In this document: one piece after another, positions 1-8,106 of the stretch
Layout: each line of letters begins with the position of its first letter
Position numbering within the stretch: the first letter of the stretch is position 1
Assembly (NCBI GenBank): GCA_038889235.1
Contig: JAWAHN010000001.1
Span: 846,852 to 910,851 of the forward strand
Direction: 5' to 3'
Source: Candidatus Jordarchaeales archaeon
Lineage (GTDB): Archaea; Asgardarchaeota; Jordiarchaeia; Jordiarchaeales; Freyrarchaeaceae
DNA length: 64,000 nucleotides
Notes under the pieces: model-generated
Seen by the model: only the letters and a program-made list of their open reading frames with translations
The model's database searches: none
Told to the model about the DNA's origin: nothing
Translations under genes and position numbers: made by a program

Positions 1-39
1 ACTATAAATGTCACTTCTTCTCTATTGAAAAACGGGTTT

Positions 40-600
40 CTACTTCGTGCAAGGATTTTCACTTCCATCACTTATAGCCTCCCGCATTCCTTTAATAATA
101 TCCATGGCTCGTTTTTTCACGTCTTCATCGACTTTTACGACTACTAACCCCTTTTCAGGTTGACCATAAATTATTATCGTTTCGTTTGGGGCGAGTAGCA
201 CCGCCGGTAATGCAAGCAAGTCCTCTTCACCTTCAACCTCTACGCAGACTTTACCCGTCCTGGAGTACGCATCTTCAAACACTTTCCATGCTTCCTTCCT
301 TATCGTCCCGGGAGGGTTTTTCAGTTGAAGCTTCTCCCACTTGTCTAGATTAAGCTCGAGGAAGACGTTTCTAAGTGTTTTTCCATCTACTACAACTACA
401 TCGGGTTCAACACCTACTTCTAAGAGAGTTTTCGTCACCACGTCGCCTATGGTAACTATTTTAGTGTGCTCTCTGCACTCTTCAAGCATTAATTTAGCTT
501 TTCTGCTGCTTTCAGGGTGGCGCCCCTCAATTAACACGCCAAATGGCTCCTTGAGACGCTCTCGCAACTCCAAAGGTAGTTCTAAATCATGGTTCAGCAT
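40..600 (-). CDS. GTP-dependent dephospho-CoA kinase (DUF359 family)
   Basis: Expected to phosphorylate dephospho-CoA with GTP, the last step of archaeal coenzyme A synthesis in the cytoplasm. The 186-residue protein has the DUF359 hallmarks: a GDVVTKTLLE stretch followed by the conserved Asp-rich strand PDVVVVDGKTLRN (about residues 52-80) and a C-terminal part with PAVLLAPNETIIIYGQP. Its length fits the family. The ATG start lies just after the end of spt4 on the same strand, so it is the distal gene of the aIF2 gamma/Rpo7/Spt4 cluster. This neighbourhood is common in archaea and supports the call. The enzyme activity is inferred from the family. Confidence 0.88.
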   Translation of the reverse strand: MLNHDLELPLELRERLKEPFGVLIEGRHPESSRKAKLMLEECREHTKIVTIGDVVTKTLLEVGVEPDVVVVDGKTLRNVFLELNLDKWEKLQLKNPPGTIRKEAWKVFEDAYSRTGKVCVEVEGEEDLLALPAVLLAPNETIIIYGQPEKGLVVVKVDEDVKKRAMDIIKGMREAISDGSENPCTK

Positions 601-606
601 TAGTGT

Positions 607-792
607 TCACCTGACTTTTAACGCGTACCTACCCTTCTTCTTTATGTTGAGCTTCTTAGCTATTTGAGAACCCTCAGGGTCGAATACTATCAGTAACCCG
701 CCATAATCATCCGACAGAGAGAAAGACTTGCATTCAGGGCACATTTGATCTTTCACTAGGAGTTTGCATGAACGGCAAGCTCTTTCCCTCAA
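607..792 (-). CDS. spt4: Transcription elongation factor Spt4 (RpoE'')
   Basis: A 61-residue zinc-ribbon protein that pairs with Spt5 and raises RNA polymerase processivity. Two CxxC knuckles are visible, CRSC near residue 6 and CPEC near residue 18. They are followed by the family core around YGGLLIVFDPEGSQIAKKL and a C-terminal GRYALKVR. The start is a TTG with a GGAGG Shine-Dalgarno sequence upstream on the minus strand. It sits between rpo7 and the dephospho-CoA kinase gene, the usual archaeal arrangement. Length and motifs are typical. Confidence 0.93.
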   Translation of the reverse strand: MRERACRSCKLLVKDQMCPECKSFSLSDDYGGLLIVFDPEGSQIAKKLNIKKKGRYALKVR

Positions 793-808
793 AACACAAT
801 CCTCCTAA

Positions 809-1372
809 TCATTCTTTCTTTTCTTGACTCTTCTCCACTTCTTCTTTTATCCATTCCAGTTTTCCTAGGAAGGGTTGCCTCATGGTCAACCCTATCTTCC
901 CACCCTTTGCCCCTCCACTCATAGACACAGAGACCACTCTTGCCCTAACGACGTCGTTTTGCATTATCTGCCTCTTTGTCTCCTTTCCCGTCAATATTCC
1001 AGCCTTGCGGTCATAGTCTATGAAGTCGTCCATAAGCTGGGATATGTGTATCAAACCTTCCAAAGGACCGAGACGCACAAAAACCCCGAAGTCAACGACG
1101 GCTGTCACAATACCTTCAACTATCTCGTTTTGCTCTGGTTTAAAGGTGAGGATCTTGAAGACCGCCTCATGAAATGCTCCACCGTCACCTGGGATGAGCC
1201 GACCGACGCCGACATCTTCGACATCTATAACACTGAGCACTATCCCTAGTTCAGGGTCCATGATTTTTTCGTACTCCTGCCTAAGCATTTCAAGAGCCAC
1301 TTTTTCAACCGGCTCGCCAAACCTTTCAGGAGGTATTCTTATAACGTCTTTAAGTGTAATAAGTTTGTACAT
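809..1372 (-). CDS. rpo7: DNA-directed RNA polymerase subunit Rpo7 (RpoE')
   Basis: Stalk subunit of archaeal RNA polymerase; with Rpo4 (also in this window) it binds nascent RNA and helps open the promoter. The protein begins MYKLITLKDVIRIPPERFGE, the typical Rpo7 N-terminus. It continues with an RNP-like domain and an S1/OB domain near GIVTAVVDFGVFVRLGPLEG. The reading frame stays open 36 codons further upstream, but those codons encode an unrelated Cys-rich tail, so I chose the ATG at 1372. That gives 187 residues, the normal length. The gene is co-directional with spt4 and close to it. Confidence 0.94.
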   Translation of the reverse strand: MYKLITLKDVIRIPPERFGEPVEKVALEMLRQEYEKIMDPELGIVLSVIDVEDVGVGRLIPGDGGAFHEAVFKILTFKPEQNEIVEGIVTAVVDFGVFVRLGPLEGLIHISQLMDDFIDYDRKAGILTGKETKRQIMQNDVVRARVVSVSMSGGAKGGKIGLTMRQPFLGKLEWIKEEVEKSQEKKE

Positions 1373-1488
1373 GCAACAAACCCCCGGAGCGCGTAAGCAT
1401 CTGGCAGTTAAGGAGAACGCAGCTGTAACACCGCCTACAAGTAAACATTTCGCACAACTGTTCAGCTTCACGACTAACACAATTCCCT

Positions 1489-1902
1489 TTATAAAATTTC
1501 TCCATCAATACATAGATGGCTTCTCTGCCTTAAGTAAATTACAGGAATCCCCGCCTTTCTGAGACGCTTGCGAAGAACATTGTCGTTGGTGGCAACGACG
1601 CAACGTTCCCTTCTGGCGTATTCAAGTATAGCATCATCTACACCCACACTCTCAACCCCTGACGGGCAGACCTTAAAAGCCTTCTGCCTGACGAAGTTTA
1701 AAGCTGCCTTGGCTAGTTTTCCCCCCTCGCTGCCCTTCTCAGCCAACTTTTCTAGCTCTTCTAGCACCTTATCTAGAACCACGACCTCGTAACTTCTACC
1801 AACGACAACGCCCAGTTCCGAGAAAAAATCCCTCCCGAACAGGAAGGGAGCTATTAAAAAGTTGCTGTCAACAACTATCTTAACGTATGAGCCCCCACCC
1901 AA
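1489..1902 (-). CDS. PIN-domain ribonuclease, Fcf1/Utp24-like
   Basis: Likely a metal-dependent RNase of the PIN fold, related to the archaeal Fcf1/Utp24 group implicated in rRNA processing. Acidic active-site candidates are visible in VVDSNFLI, in VLEELEKL, in GVDDAIL and in VVATNDNVLRKRL, which matches the usual PIN layout. The frame is open from an ATG at 1926, but a TTG at 1902 is preceded by GGTGGAGG at good spacing and puts the first beta strand at the expected place. I prefer the TTG. The gene overlaps the 3' end of the aIF2 gamma gene, so the two are translationally coupled or at least co-transcribed. Confidence 0.82.
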   Translation of the reverse strand: MGGGSYVKIVVDSNFLIAPFLFGRDFFSELGVVVGRSYEVVVLDKVLEELEKLAEKGSEGGKLAKAALNFVRQKAFKVCPSGVESVGVDDAILEYARRERCVVATNDNVLRKRLRKAGIPVIYLRQRSHLCIDGEIL

Positions 1903-3171
1903 TAAGCCTCCACCTTCCCGAAACAATGCGGCTTACAGCAACTCTTTGACCGTCCTCAGCGCACACAGGACGGCGTAGCTTAATTTCAACCTCGTCGCCC
2001 CTAACCGACGAAATGGTGCCTACGGTTACAGCCGACCCGACATTAAGCATCAGCGACTCGTTAACATGCACGTTCTCCACCTTTGCAAGCTCCTCGCTCC
2101 CCACAACTCTTTCCATTAAGTGAAGCTCGATGCACAAGTCATCGCGCACAGGTGGAAGCGTTCCGGGGGCTCCAACAACGTTTCCTATGAGACCATCAGC
2201 CTTCGTCAAAGACGGGTCAAGTTTTGTTCCAATACCGATCAAGCCTCCAGGCAGAGCCTCTTCAAGCCACACGTCACCCGCCTGCAAACTGACAACGTCG
2301 GCGTAGATGGGCTCAAATCCCCCCTTACCAGCAACCCCAGGACGTATTTCTATTTCGTCGCCAACTCTAACCTTGCCCTGAATTATTGTTCCGCCTATGA
2401 CTCCTCCAACAAGATCCTTCGGCTTAGTCCCTGGCTTGTTAACATCAAATGACCTAGCAATGTACATTCTCAGAGGCTTACTTGGGTCCCTGACAGGGTC
2501 AGGGATGTGTTTCTCCATGAAGTACAATAAAACGTCTAAGTTGACCCCTAAGACCGCTGAGACAGGGATGATGGGAGCGTCTTCAGCGAAAGTTCCACTA
2601 ATAAACTTCTTAATCTGTCTGAAGTTTTCCATCGCCTTCTCCCTTGAGACAAGCTCGACCTTGTTCTGAACGATAACAATGTTCTTCACACCAACGATTT
2701 CCAAGGCTGCAAAATGTTCCCGCGTCTGCGGTTGAGGACACGGCTCATTAGCAGCAATAACGAAAATGCAACCATCCATAAGTGACGCACCACTAATCAT
2801 AGTGGCCATAAGTCTCTCATGGCCAGGCGAGTCGACGAAACTAATCTTGCGCACAAACTCGGCTTCTCCTCCACACTTCGGGCACTTCCACCCTCCAGCC
2901 ATAGCCAGAGTGAAATAGTTACCAGGAGGGGGACAGGACGGGCACCTTAAAACAACAGCGTCAGCGTAACCCAGCTTAATTGTAACCCCACGGCGCTTTT
3001 CCTCACTATGACGCGCGGCCCAAATGCCCGTTAAAGCTTGTACAAGCGTGGTTTTTGGCCCGTGGAAACCTATCCCCACGGATTGCCATGATCAACGTCT
3101 CCGGCGCCAACTGTTCAGCAACAACTAGCGTGTCCGGCCGTTCCCACGGAAACCAAGGCCTGCGTAGTCAT
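1880..3171 (-). CDS. Translation initiation factor aIF2 gamma, interrupted by two BHB introns
   Basis: GTPase subunit of aIF2, which delivers initiator Met-tRNA to the small ribosomal subunit. Unspliced DNA from the ATG at 3171 reads MTTQALVSVGTAGH and then stops (TGA) inside intron 1. Removing 3099-3131 and 3054-3082 joins exons 3132-3171, 3083-3098 and 1880-3053. This gives a continuous 409-residue protein with a perfect P-loop, GTAGHVDHGKTTLVQALTG. Downstream are HSEEKRRGVTIKLGY (switch I), a four-Cys zinc knuckle, FVDSPGHERLM (G3) and VQNKVEL (G4). The spliced length is normal for the family. An in-frame TTG at 3195, preceded by GGGGG, is an alternative start. A GTG inside intron 2 could be mistaken for the start but would lack the P-loop. 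Confidence 0.93.
3054..3082 (-). other. Pre-mRNA intron 2 (29 nt, bulge-helix-bulge) in aIF2 gamma gene
   Basis: On the coding strand TGGC (3088-3085) pairs with GCCA (3059-3056) as the central helix. The bulges are AAT (3084-3082) and AAA (3055-3053), and the intron hairpin is CCGTGG/CCACGG with a ten-base loop. Cutting after the second base of each bulge joins GGCAA to AACCACG, giving G-K-T-T of the P-loop. The intron length (29) is not a multiple of three, so retention shifts the frame. I see no clear outer helix, so this is a relaxed form of the motif. Confidence 0.87.
3099..3131 (-). other. Pre-mRNA intron 1 (33 nt, bulge-helix-bulge) in aIF2 gamma gene
   Basis: Seen in the sequence: on the coding strand CCGG (3137-3134) pairs with CCGG (3104-3101) to form the four-base central helix. 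The three-base bulges are ACA (3133-3131) and AGA (3100-3098). Inside, an 11-bp helix (with G-U pairs) closes on a GCTG loop. An outer AACG/CGTT pairing is possible. Cutting each bulge after its second base, the rule for archaeal splicing endonuclease, joins GGAC to ACGTT and yields codons for G-H-V-D. The intron carries an in-frame TGA. It is not known from a database; this is a structure and reading-frame argument. Confidence 0.88.
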
Positions 3172-3195
3172 GGCTTTTTTACAAGCTTCACTCAA

Positions 3196-4611
3196 ACGAG
3201 AACCCCCTTAGGATTTTTTAAAAAATGTTTCCACGAAAACGCTATTTAAAAGTTTCCAGCAGAGCCCGACAAATGGGATGAAAGGCCAGCTCTTCCAGGG
3301 AGGTCTTTTGAGGAGTACCGTTAAACACGATTTTTAGCACCCGACAAGCACATAAAGACACAACAAAAATCGAGTATGAAGAGGACGGAACAATCATTCG
3401 TCGGCATAAGAAAATTAAGAAGAGCGGGACGAACTCTGCATAGGGATAGATAGCGGGTCAGAGAGATCGAGAAGCACAAAGTAAACGTGAAAGAGGCAGC
3501 TAAAGCATGCCCTCCACTAAACGAATATAGCCAAAAGTCGACGCAGCATTTACGTGTAAGGAACTGTTAAAGATAAGACTCTGGCCAGAAAACAGTGGTG
3601 TTAAGCCTAATGCCCGCATCAGAAACAACCCACATCGGAGGCAACAGGAAGAAAACGGAGACCTTATAACAACAGCTACTGGAACACCCCCTTCTATCTA
3701 AAAGGAAGACTATCTAAAGGAAGAGTGAGGAGCAAAAACGCAAAGGACGTTGAAATACAACATAGCATCTTCCAGTTAAACATAACTCTGCCGACGAAAT
3801 ACATTGTAGACAACGAGTGCAGCCAACTTGCCAGGAGGGTTGAAATGCTTACAGGACCACAGCCTCCAGTTTACGGTTCTGAGAGAAAGGCAAGAATGAA
3901 AGCGTTCTATAAGACAAAGGTAGAAAAGGATGAACGATTACCCCCCTAGGGGAAACTTGATCAAACCCGCTATGCTTCACTTCAGCCTTCAAACCCAGAT
4001 AACTGAAAAGTACTAAAGCGGGAAAACACAGCCGGGGAAGAATCAAGAAGGAAATTAGCACTCGGAAATGTAGCCGCTCCGATGATCATTAACTTCCTTG
4101 AATTTAAGCCTCCTTGAAGCAAAACTACACTCTTCAGAGAACATACAGACAGCGAAAAAGCATAAAACCGGAAGAATTGACCCCGCCTCAACACTCTAAC
4201 CAAACAAAAAAGGGGGGAAGAGGAGCTTCATCGACAAAATACCTTTGACAATATACAGACAATAAACGAAACTTGCCACATACTAAACGAAATGAAAAAT
4301 CGCAAAATGTCCATCTACCTTAACGACATAATAACAAACTCGAAGGACACAAGAGAATATCAATATCTAAAAGACAAAAAGAGGAGTGATATTGACTCCT
4401 ATCAACATGAACGAAAAACCAATAAAGTCTACAGGTACACTAGGACAGCTAAAACCAAATTCACAGCTAATATCACAAACACACTTGGCCAGTCATAGCA
4501 CGAAAAAACATAAAATCAAAAACTAAAGGCGACAACTACACAAAAAAGTCGAAAAAAATAAAAAACCAGACAAGTAGACAATCTTAGTAAACGTTTAAAG
4601 GAGGGTTTAAG
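3196..4611. other. Gene-poor, A-rich region of 1.4 kb
   Basis: No gene of recognisable family. The plus strand is rich in A and poor in T, especially in 4200-4570. Stretches that look faintly coding occur: around 3370-3440 a frame reading IEYEEDGTIIRRHKKIKK, and 3725-3949 a 74-codon frame ending KTKVEKDERLPP. Neither has a good start signal or resembles a family I know, so they may be remnants of a decayed gene. The last 60 bases hold the promoter and Shine-Dalgarno sequence of the EF-1A gene, with an A/T-rich box near 4552-4566 and AAAGGAGGG at 4596-4604. Confidence 0.5.
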
Positions 4612-5919
4612 TTGAGTGAAAAGAAGCCACACCTCAACTTAGTTGTAATAGGGCATGTGGACCATGGAAAGTCAACGATGATGGGTCACTTGTTGTATTT
4701 GACTAAGGTTATTGACGAGCGGACGATTAAGCAGTATGAGGAAGAAGCAGAAAAGATGGGTAAGGGTAGCTTCAAGTTTGCTTGGGTGATGGACAAGCTC
4801 AAGGAGGAGCGTGAGCGTGGTTTAACTATTGACCTTTCTTTCTGGAAATTTGAGACAGATAAGTACTACTTTACAATTATTGATGCACCGGGGCATAAGG
4901 ACTTTATTAAGAACATGATTACTGGTACTAGCCAGGCGGATGCTGCGATTTTAGTGGTTTCGGCTAGGAAGGGTGAGTTTGAGGCGGGTATTGGCCCGGG
5001 TGGTCAGACTAGGGAGCATGCATACTTGGCGTTTACGCTTGGTGTTAACCAGCTGATTGTTGCGATTAATAAGATGGATGATGCCAGTGTTAATTGGAGT
5101 AAGGCCAGGTATGACGAAGTGAAAAAGGAAGTCGAAACTCTGTTGAGACAGGTCGGTTACAAGGTTGAAGAGATTCCTTTTGTGCCCGTGTCGGCGTGGA
5201 CTGGTGATAACCTTATTGAGCGGAGTAGTAAGATGCCGTGGTACACTGGTCCTACACTGATTGAGGCTTTGAACATGTTGAAGGTACCACCTAAGCCCAT
5301 TGATAAGCCTTTGAGGATACCGGTGCAGGATGTGTACAGTATTACTGGTGTCGGAACTGTTCCTGTTGGTAGGGTGGAGACTGGTGTTCTGAGGGTTGGA
5401 GACACTGTGGTCTTCCAGCCTGCTAATGTGAAGGGTGAAGTCAAGTCGATTGAGATGCACCATGAGCCACTTACGGAAGCTGTTCCAGGGGACAACATTG
5501 GGTTTAACGTACGTGGGATTTCTAAGAAAGATATAAGGCGTGGGGATGTCGCGGGGCACCCGGACAAGCCGCCTACTGTGGCTGAAAAGTTTATTGGGCA
5601 GATAATTATTATCCAGCACCCGACGGCTATAGCGGCTGGCTACACACCAGTGGTTCATGCACACACCGCTCAGGTTGCGTGCAGATTTGCACGGCTTATA
5701 GCTAAGCTTGACAGAAGGACGGGACAGGTGATCGAGGAGAACCCGAGCTATCTCAAGCGTGGCGATGCGGCGTTGGTAGAGTTTGAACCGATAAAACCTT
5801 TGGTGGTGGAGCCGTTCAAGGAGATTCCGCAGCTTGGGCGCTTTGCTGTCCGTGACAGCGACTACACAGTTGCTGTTGGTGTAGTAAGGGAGGTTAAGCC
5901 TCGCGCCTCCTCTTCCTAA
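4612..5919 (+). CDS. tuf: Translation elongation factor EF-1A (EF-Tu homologue)
   Basis: Delivers aminoacyl-tRNA to the ribosomal A site as a GTP complex. The 435-residue protein shows G1 GHVDHGKST (residues 14-22), the switch I region with [12 protein letters not shown]3 [13 protein letters not shown]4 NKMD and G5 VSAWTG, followed by two beta-barrel domains. The start is TTG, set by a strong AAAGGAGGG upstream. It stands apart from ribosomal protein genes. The codon choice and clear Shine-Dalgarno sequence fit a highly expressed gene. A T-rich terminator follows directly. Confidence 0.97.
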   Translation: MSEKKPHLNLVVIGHVDHGKSTMMGHLLYLTKVIDERTIKQYEEEAEKMGKGSFKFAWVMDKLKEERERGLTIDLSFWKFETDKYYFTIIDAPGHKDFIKNMITGTSQADAAILVVSARKGEFEAGIGPGGQTREHAYLAFTLGVNQLIVAINKMDDASVNWSKARYDEVKKEVETLLRQVGYKVEEIPFVPVSAWTGDNLIERSSKMPWYTGPTLIEALNMLKVPPKPIDKPLRIPVQDVYSITGVGTVPVGRVETGVLRVGDTVVFQPANVKGEVKSIEMHHEPLTEAVPGDNIGFNVRGISKKDIRRGDVAGHPDKPPTVAEKFIGQIIIIQHPTAIAAGYTPVVHAHTAQVACRFARLIAKLDRRTGQVIEENPSYLKRGDAALVEFEPIKPLVVEPFKEIPQLGRFAVRDSDYTVAVGVVREVKPRASSS

Positions 5920-5956
5920 TCTTTTTGTTTTCTGCTTTTTGTTTTTCTTCTTTTAG
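5920..5956 (+). terminator. T-rich terminator after EF-1A
   Basis: Directly after the stop codon the plus strand runs through several T tracts (CTTTTTG, GCTTTTTGTTTTTC, TTCTTTT). This is the usual form of archaeal intrinsic termination, without a needed hairpin. It also lies in the leader of the next small gene, so readthrough probably supplies that gene. Confidence 0.6.
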
Positions 5957-5969
5957 TGGGGGTGCTTTT

Positions 5970-6137
5970 GTGAGGTCAGTGTCTTTTAGGGTTCCTGAAG
6001 AGTATCTTAGGGGTCTTGAGGTTCTTATTGCGCGGGGAGTTTTTAAGAGTAGGAGTGAAGCTGTGCGTGTCGCGGTGAGGGAGTTGCTGGAGAGAGAGGG
6101 GCTGCTTAGCGGGGAAGTGCTTGTTTTGGATGAGTGA
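5970..6137 (+). CDS. Small ribbon-helix-helix (CopG/NikR-type) protein
   Basis: A 55-residue protein starting VRSVSFRVPEEYLRGLEVLI, an N-terminal beta strand followed by the two helices of a ribbon-helix-helix fold (SRSEAVRVAVRELLERE). Such proteins bind DNA as dimers and act as repressors or antitoxin-like regulators. The open frame begins earlier, but the upstream part is a translated T-rich terminator. I chose the GTG at 5970 because GTGGGGGTG precedes it. Its end overlaps the start region of aroD, so the two are probably co-translated. The target is unknown. Confidence 0.75.
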   Translation: MRSVSFRVPEEYLRGLEVLIARGVFKSRSEAVRVAVRELLEREGLLSGEVLVLDE

Positions 6138-6861
6138 GATATACTTGGGGGTCTGGGTTTTGGGTTATAGAATTTGTGTTTCTTTAATGGCAGAGCGCGT
6201 GGAAGATTTACTGGATAAAATCGAGAGGGCACGTGAGCTCGGTGCAGATATTGTTGAGCTGCGCTTGGACTACTTGAAAGAACGTGACTTTGACGTTGAA
6301 AAATTGGTTTCACGCTGCGATAGGCAGGTCATTTTGACTGTTAGGCGTAGGGAGGAGGGAGGGGTTTTCCCACTTGGAGAGAAAGAGAGAATTCGGCTTA
6401 TTGAAAAGTGCATTATGTCAGACCCTGACATGGTGGATCTTGAGTTGTCGATGGGGAGAAAGGTTCTCCGGAGGTTAATTTCGCTCTGCAAGGAGAGGAG
6501 GGTTCTGACTGTCATCTCGTACCATGACTTTGAGGAAACTCCTTCTTGGAAGGTGCTTAAGGGGAAGGTTTCAGCCGCGTTTCGGGAGGGGGGTGACATA
6601 GCTAAGGTGGTGACTATGGCGCGCTCTGTAAGTGATAACCTTCAGGTTTTGAGGTTAGTGTCTCTTTACCCCCAGCGTGTTGTGTCTTTTTGTATGGGGG
6701 AGTTGGGGGTCTTATCGAGAGTTCTTTGCACGTTTTTTGGCTCTCCGTTTACTTACGCCTCGCTAGACGCACCGCTCGCCCCGGGACAATTGGATGTTGG
6801 GACAATGAGAAAAGTGTGCGAGAATTTGGATTCTGCTCTCCGTGCCGGTTCTATTAGATAA
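6130..6861 (+). CDS. aroD: 3-dehydroquinate dehydratase, type I
   Basis: Converts 3-dehydroquinate to 3-dehydroshikimate through a Schiff base. Key elements are visible: ADIVELRLDYL (substrate-binding Glu and Arg), VISYHDFEET (catalytic His), DIAKVVTMA (the Schiff-base Lys) and APGQLDVG near the C-terminus (loop closing the active site). The length of about 230-240 residues fits the family. The start is uncertain: ATG at 6130, overlapping the previous gene, or TTG at 6160, preceded by GGGGG and giving the more typical N-terminus LGYRICVSLMA. No other shikimate gene is in this window. Confidence 0.9.
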   Translation: MSEIYLGVWVLGYRICVSLMAERVEDLLDKIERARELGADIVELRLDYLKERDFDVEKLVSRCDRQVILTVRRREEGGVFPLGEKERIRLIEKCIMSDPDMVDLELSMGRKVLRRLISLCKERRVLTVISYHDFEETPSWKVLKGKVSAAFREGGDIAKVVTMARSVSDNLQVLRLVSLYPQRVVSFCMGELGVLSRVLCTFFGSPFTYASLDAPLAPGQLDVGTMRKVCENLDSALRAGSIR

Positions 6862-6966
6862 GTGGGCTGAAATGATCTTGTCGACAGTGCTTCTCAAAGG
6901 TCTGGCGTCGATAGAAATATAAGGTGTCGCTGGCTGGATTGATTTCAAGCTCAGGGGGTTGTAGCG

Positions 6967-7494
6967 TTGCCCAGACGTCCTTCGAGATGCTACACTAAAA
7001 TTGATGGGCCGCCGTATACACGGATTGAGTACATACACGGGTCACCGCCGTCCAAGATAAGGATTTTCGAGATGGGAAACTCCAAACGCAGCTATAACTT
7101 GAGAGCGGACTTGGTAATCAACGAGACTTGCCAGCTTACAGATGGATGCCTCGAAGCGCTGAGAGTCGCGGTCAGCAGACATCTCACGGCGGGGCTAGGG
7201 CAAGATAACTACTACCTCAAGATTAGACCGAAGCCCTTCCACATAATACGTGAAAGGAGGATGCTGGCCTTCGCAGGGGCCGACCGTCTGCAGGAAGGAA
7301 TGAGGAAGGCTTTTGGTAAACCTGCGGCTAGGGCTGCGCGCGTTAAAGAGGGAGAGGTAGTTTGTAGCGTGTGGGCAGAAGACACTCCAAAAGCGGTGGA
7401 GGCAATCAAAAGAGCACTCTACGTTGGAGCCAGAAAGCTTCCCAGGCCATCGCACATAGAGTTTACCAGAGGGGAAAACCTGCCCTTAAAGTGA
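6967..7494 (+). CDS. rpl10e: 50S ribosomal protein L10e (uL16)
   Basis: Large-subunit protein next to the central protuberance and the tRNA binding sites. The 175-residue sequence begins PRRPSRCYTKIDGPPYTRIE and contains the long conserved arm YLKIRPKPFHIIRERRMLAFAGADRLQ cut into recognisable parts (RPKPFH, RMLAFAGADR, GMRKAFGKP). The start is TTG with GGGGG upstream. Its 3' end overlaps the convergent dcd gene by a few bases, so the two messages are antisense at their ends. Confidence 0.96.
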   Translation: MPRRPSRCYTKIDGPPYTRIEYIHGSPPSKIRIFEMGNSKRSYNLRADLVINETCQLTDGCLEALRVAVSRHLTAGLGQDNYYLKIRPKPFHIIRERRMLAFAGADRLQEGMRKAFGKPAARAARVKEGEVVCSVWAEDTPKAVEAIKRALYVGARKLPRPSHIEFTRGENLPLK

Positions 7495-8106
7495 GGAAGG
7501 GTTTCTGGAGAGGAGACGCCACTCCCTATCCTTGTGGAGCTTACTGAACTCGGGACCCGTGGCTCCAGCGTATTTTGGTGCGGGTTTTTGCAGGTACCCT
7601 TCCTCCCCTTCCGTCACCTTGTGGAGTACCAGCTGTGCGATGCGAGCCGCCGGGTAGAGGGCTATGTCTGCCTCTCCAAGGTTGACTAGTTCAAGCGTTA
7701 ACACGCCTGCGTATCCCGGGTTAACAAGCGTCGCTGTAGCTATGATGAGACCTAGGCGACCCCATGACGAACGCCCAATCACGTAGCCCATTAAGTCTTC
7801 AGGGAGCTTGATGTATTCCAGAGTACTTCCAAGTATGAGCTGGTTGGGGCGCAGTATGAGTCTTTCGCGGAAGGGGACGTGAATCTTTTCCTGGTACTGT
7901 GCTATTTCTGTTTCTATATCGTAGCGGGCTGGGTCTAACAGGGAGTACTTTGTCCTCCTCGTCACTATGAATTCGGTTCCAAGCCTAAGATCTATTGACC
8001 CCGCGGATATTTGGTTCTTCGATATTAAGGGAGTTATTACAAGTCTTTCACGTGGGTTTTGTGTGAAAAGCCGCTGCAAAATTTCTCTCCTTGAGAGGAC
8101 AGTCAT
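7486..8106 (-). CDS. dcd: dCTP deaminase (dCTP deaminase/dUTPase family)
   Basis: Deaminates dCTP to dUTP (some archaeal members also hydrolyse dUTP), feeding dTMP synthesis. Family motifs are clear: SAGSIDLRLGTEF, the trimer-interface motif VIGRSSWGRLGL with its Arg and Ser, and ATATLVNPGYAGVLTLELVN. The C-terminal tail is longer than in the bacterial enzyme but normal for archaea (KYAGATGPEFSKLHKD). The ATG start overlaps the stop of the upstream unknown gene by four bases, so the two form a coupled pair. Confidence 0.93.
   Translation of the reverse strand: MTVLSRREILQRLFTQNPRERLVITPLISKNQISAGSIDLRLGTEFIVTRRTKYSLLDPARYDIETEIAQYQEKIHVPFRERLILRPNQLILGSTLEYIKLPEDLMGYVIGRSSWGRLGLIIATATLVNPGYAGVLTLELVNLGEADIALYPAARIAQLVLHKVTEGEEGYLQKPAPKYAGATGPEFSKLHKDREWRLLSRNPSSL

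Noticed and set aside
1880-3079. aIF2 gamma as an intron-less gene starting at GTG 3079
   Set aside because: That start lies within intron 2 and gives GFHGPKTT in place of the P-loop; the spliced model restores the universal motif and normal length.
4951-5664. Minus-strand frame of 237 codons opposite EF-1A
   Set aside because: Antisense shadow of a highly conserved gene; the encoded sequence has no sensible composition or start signal.
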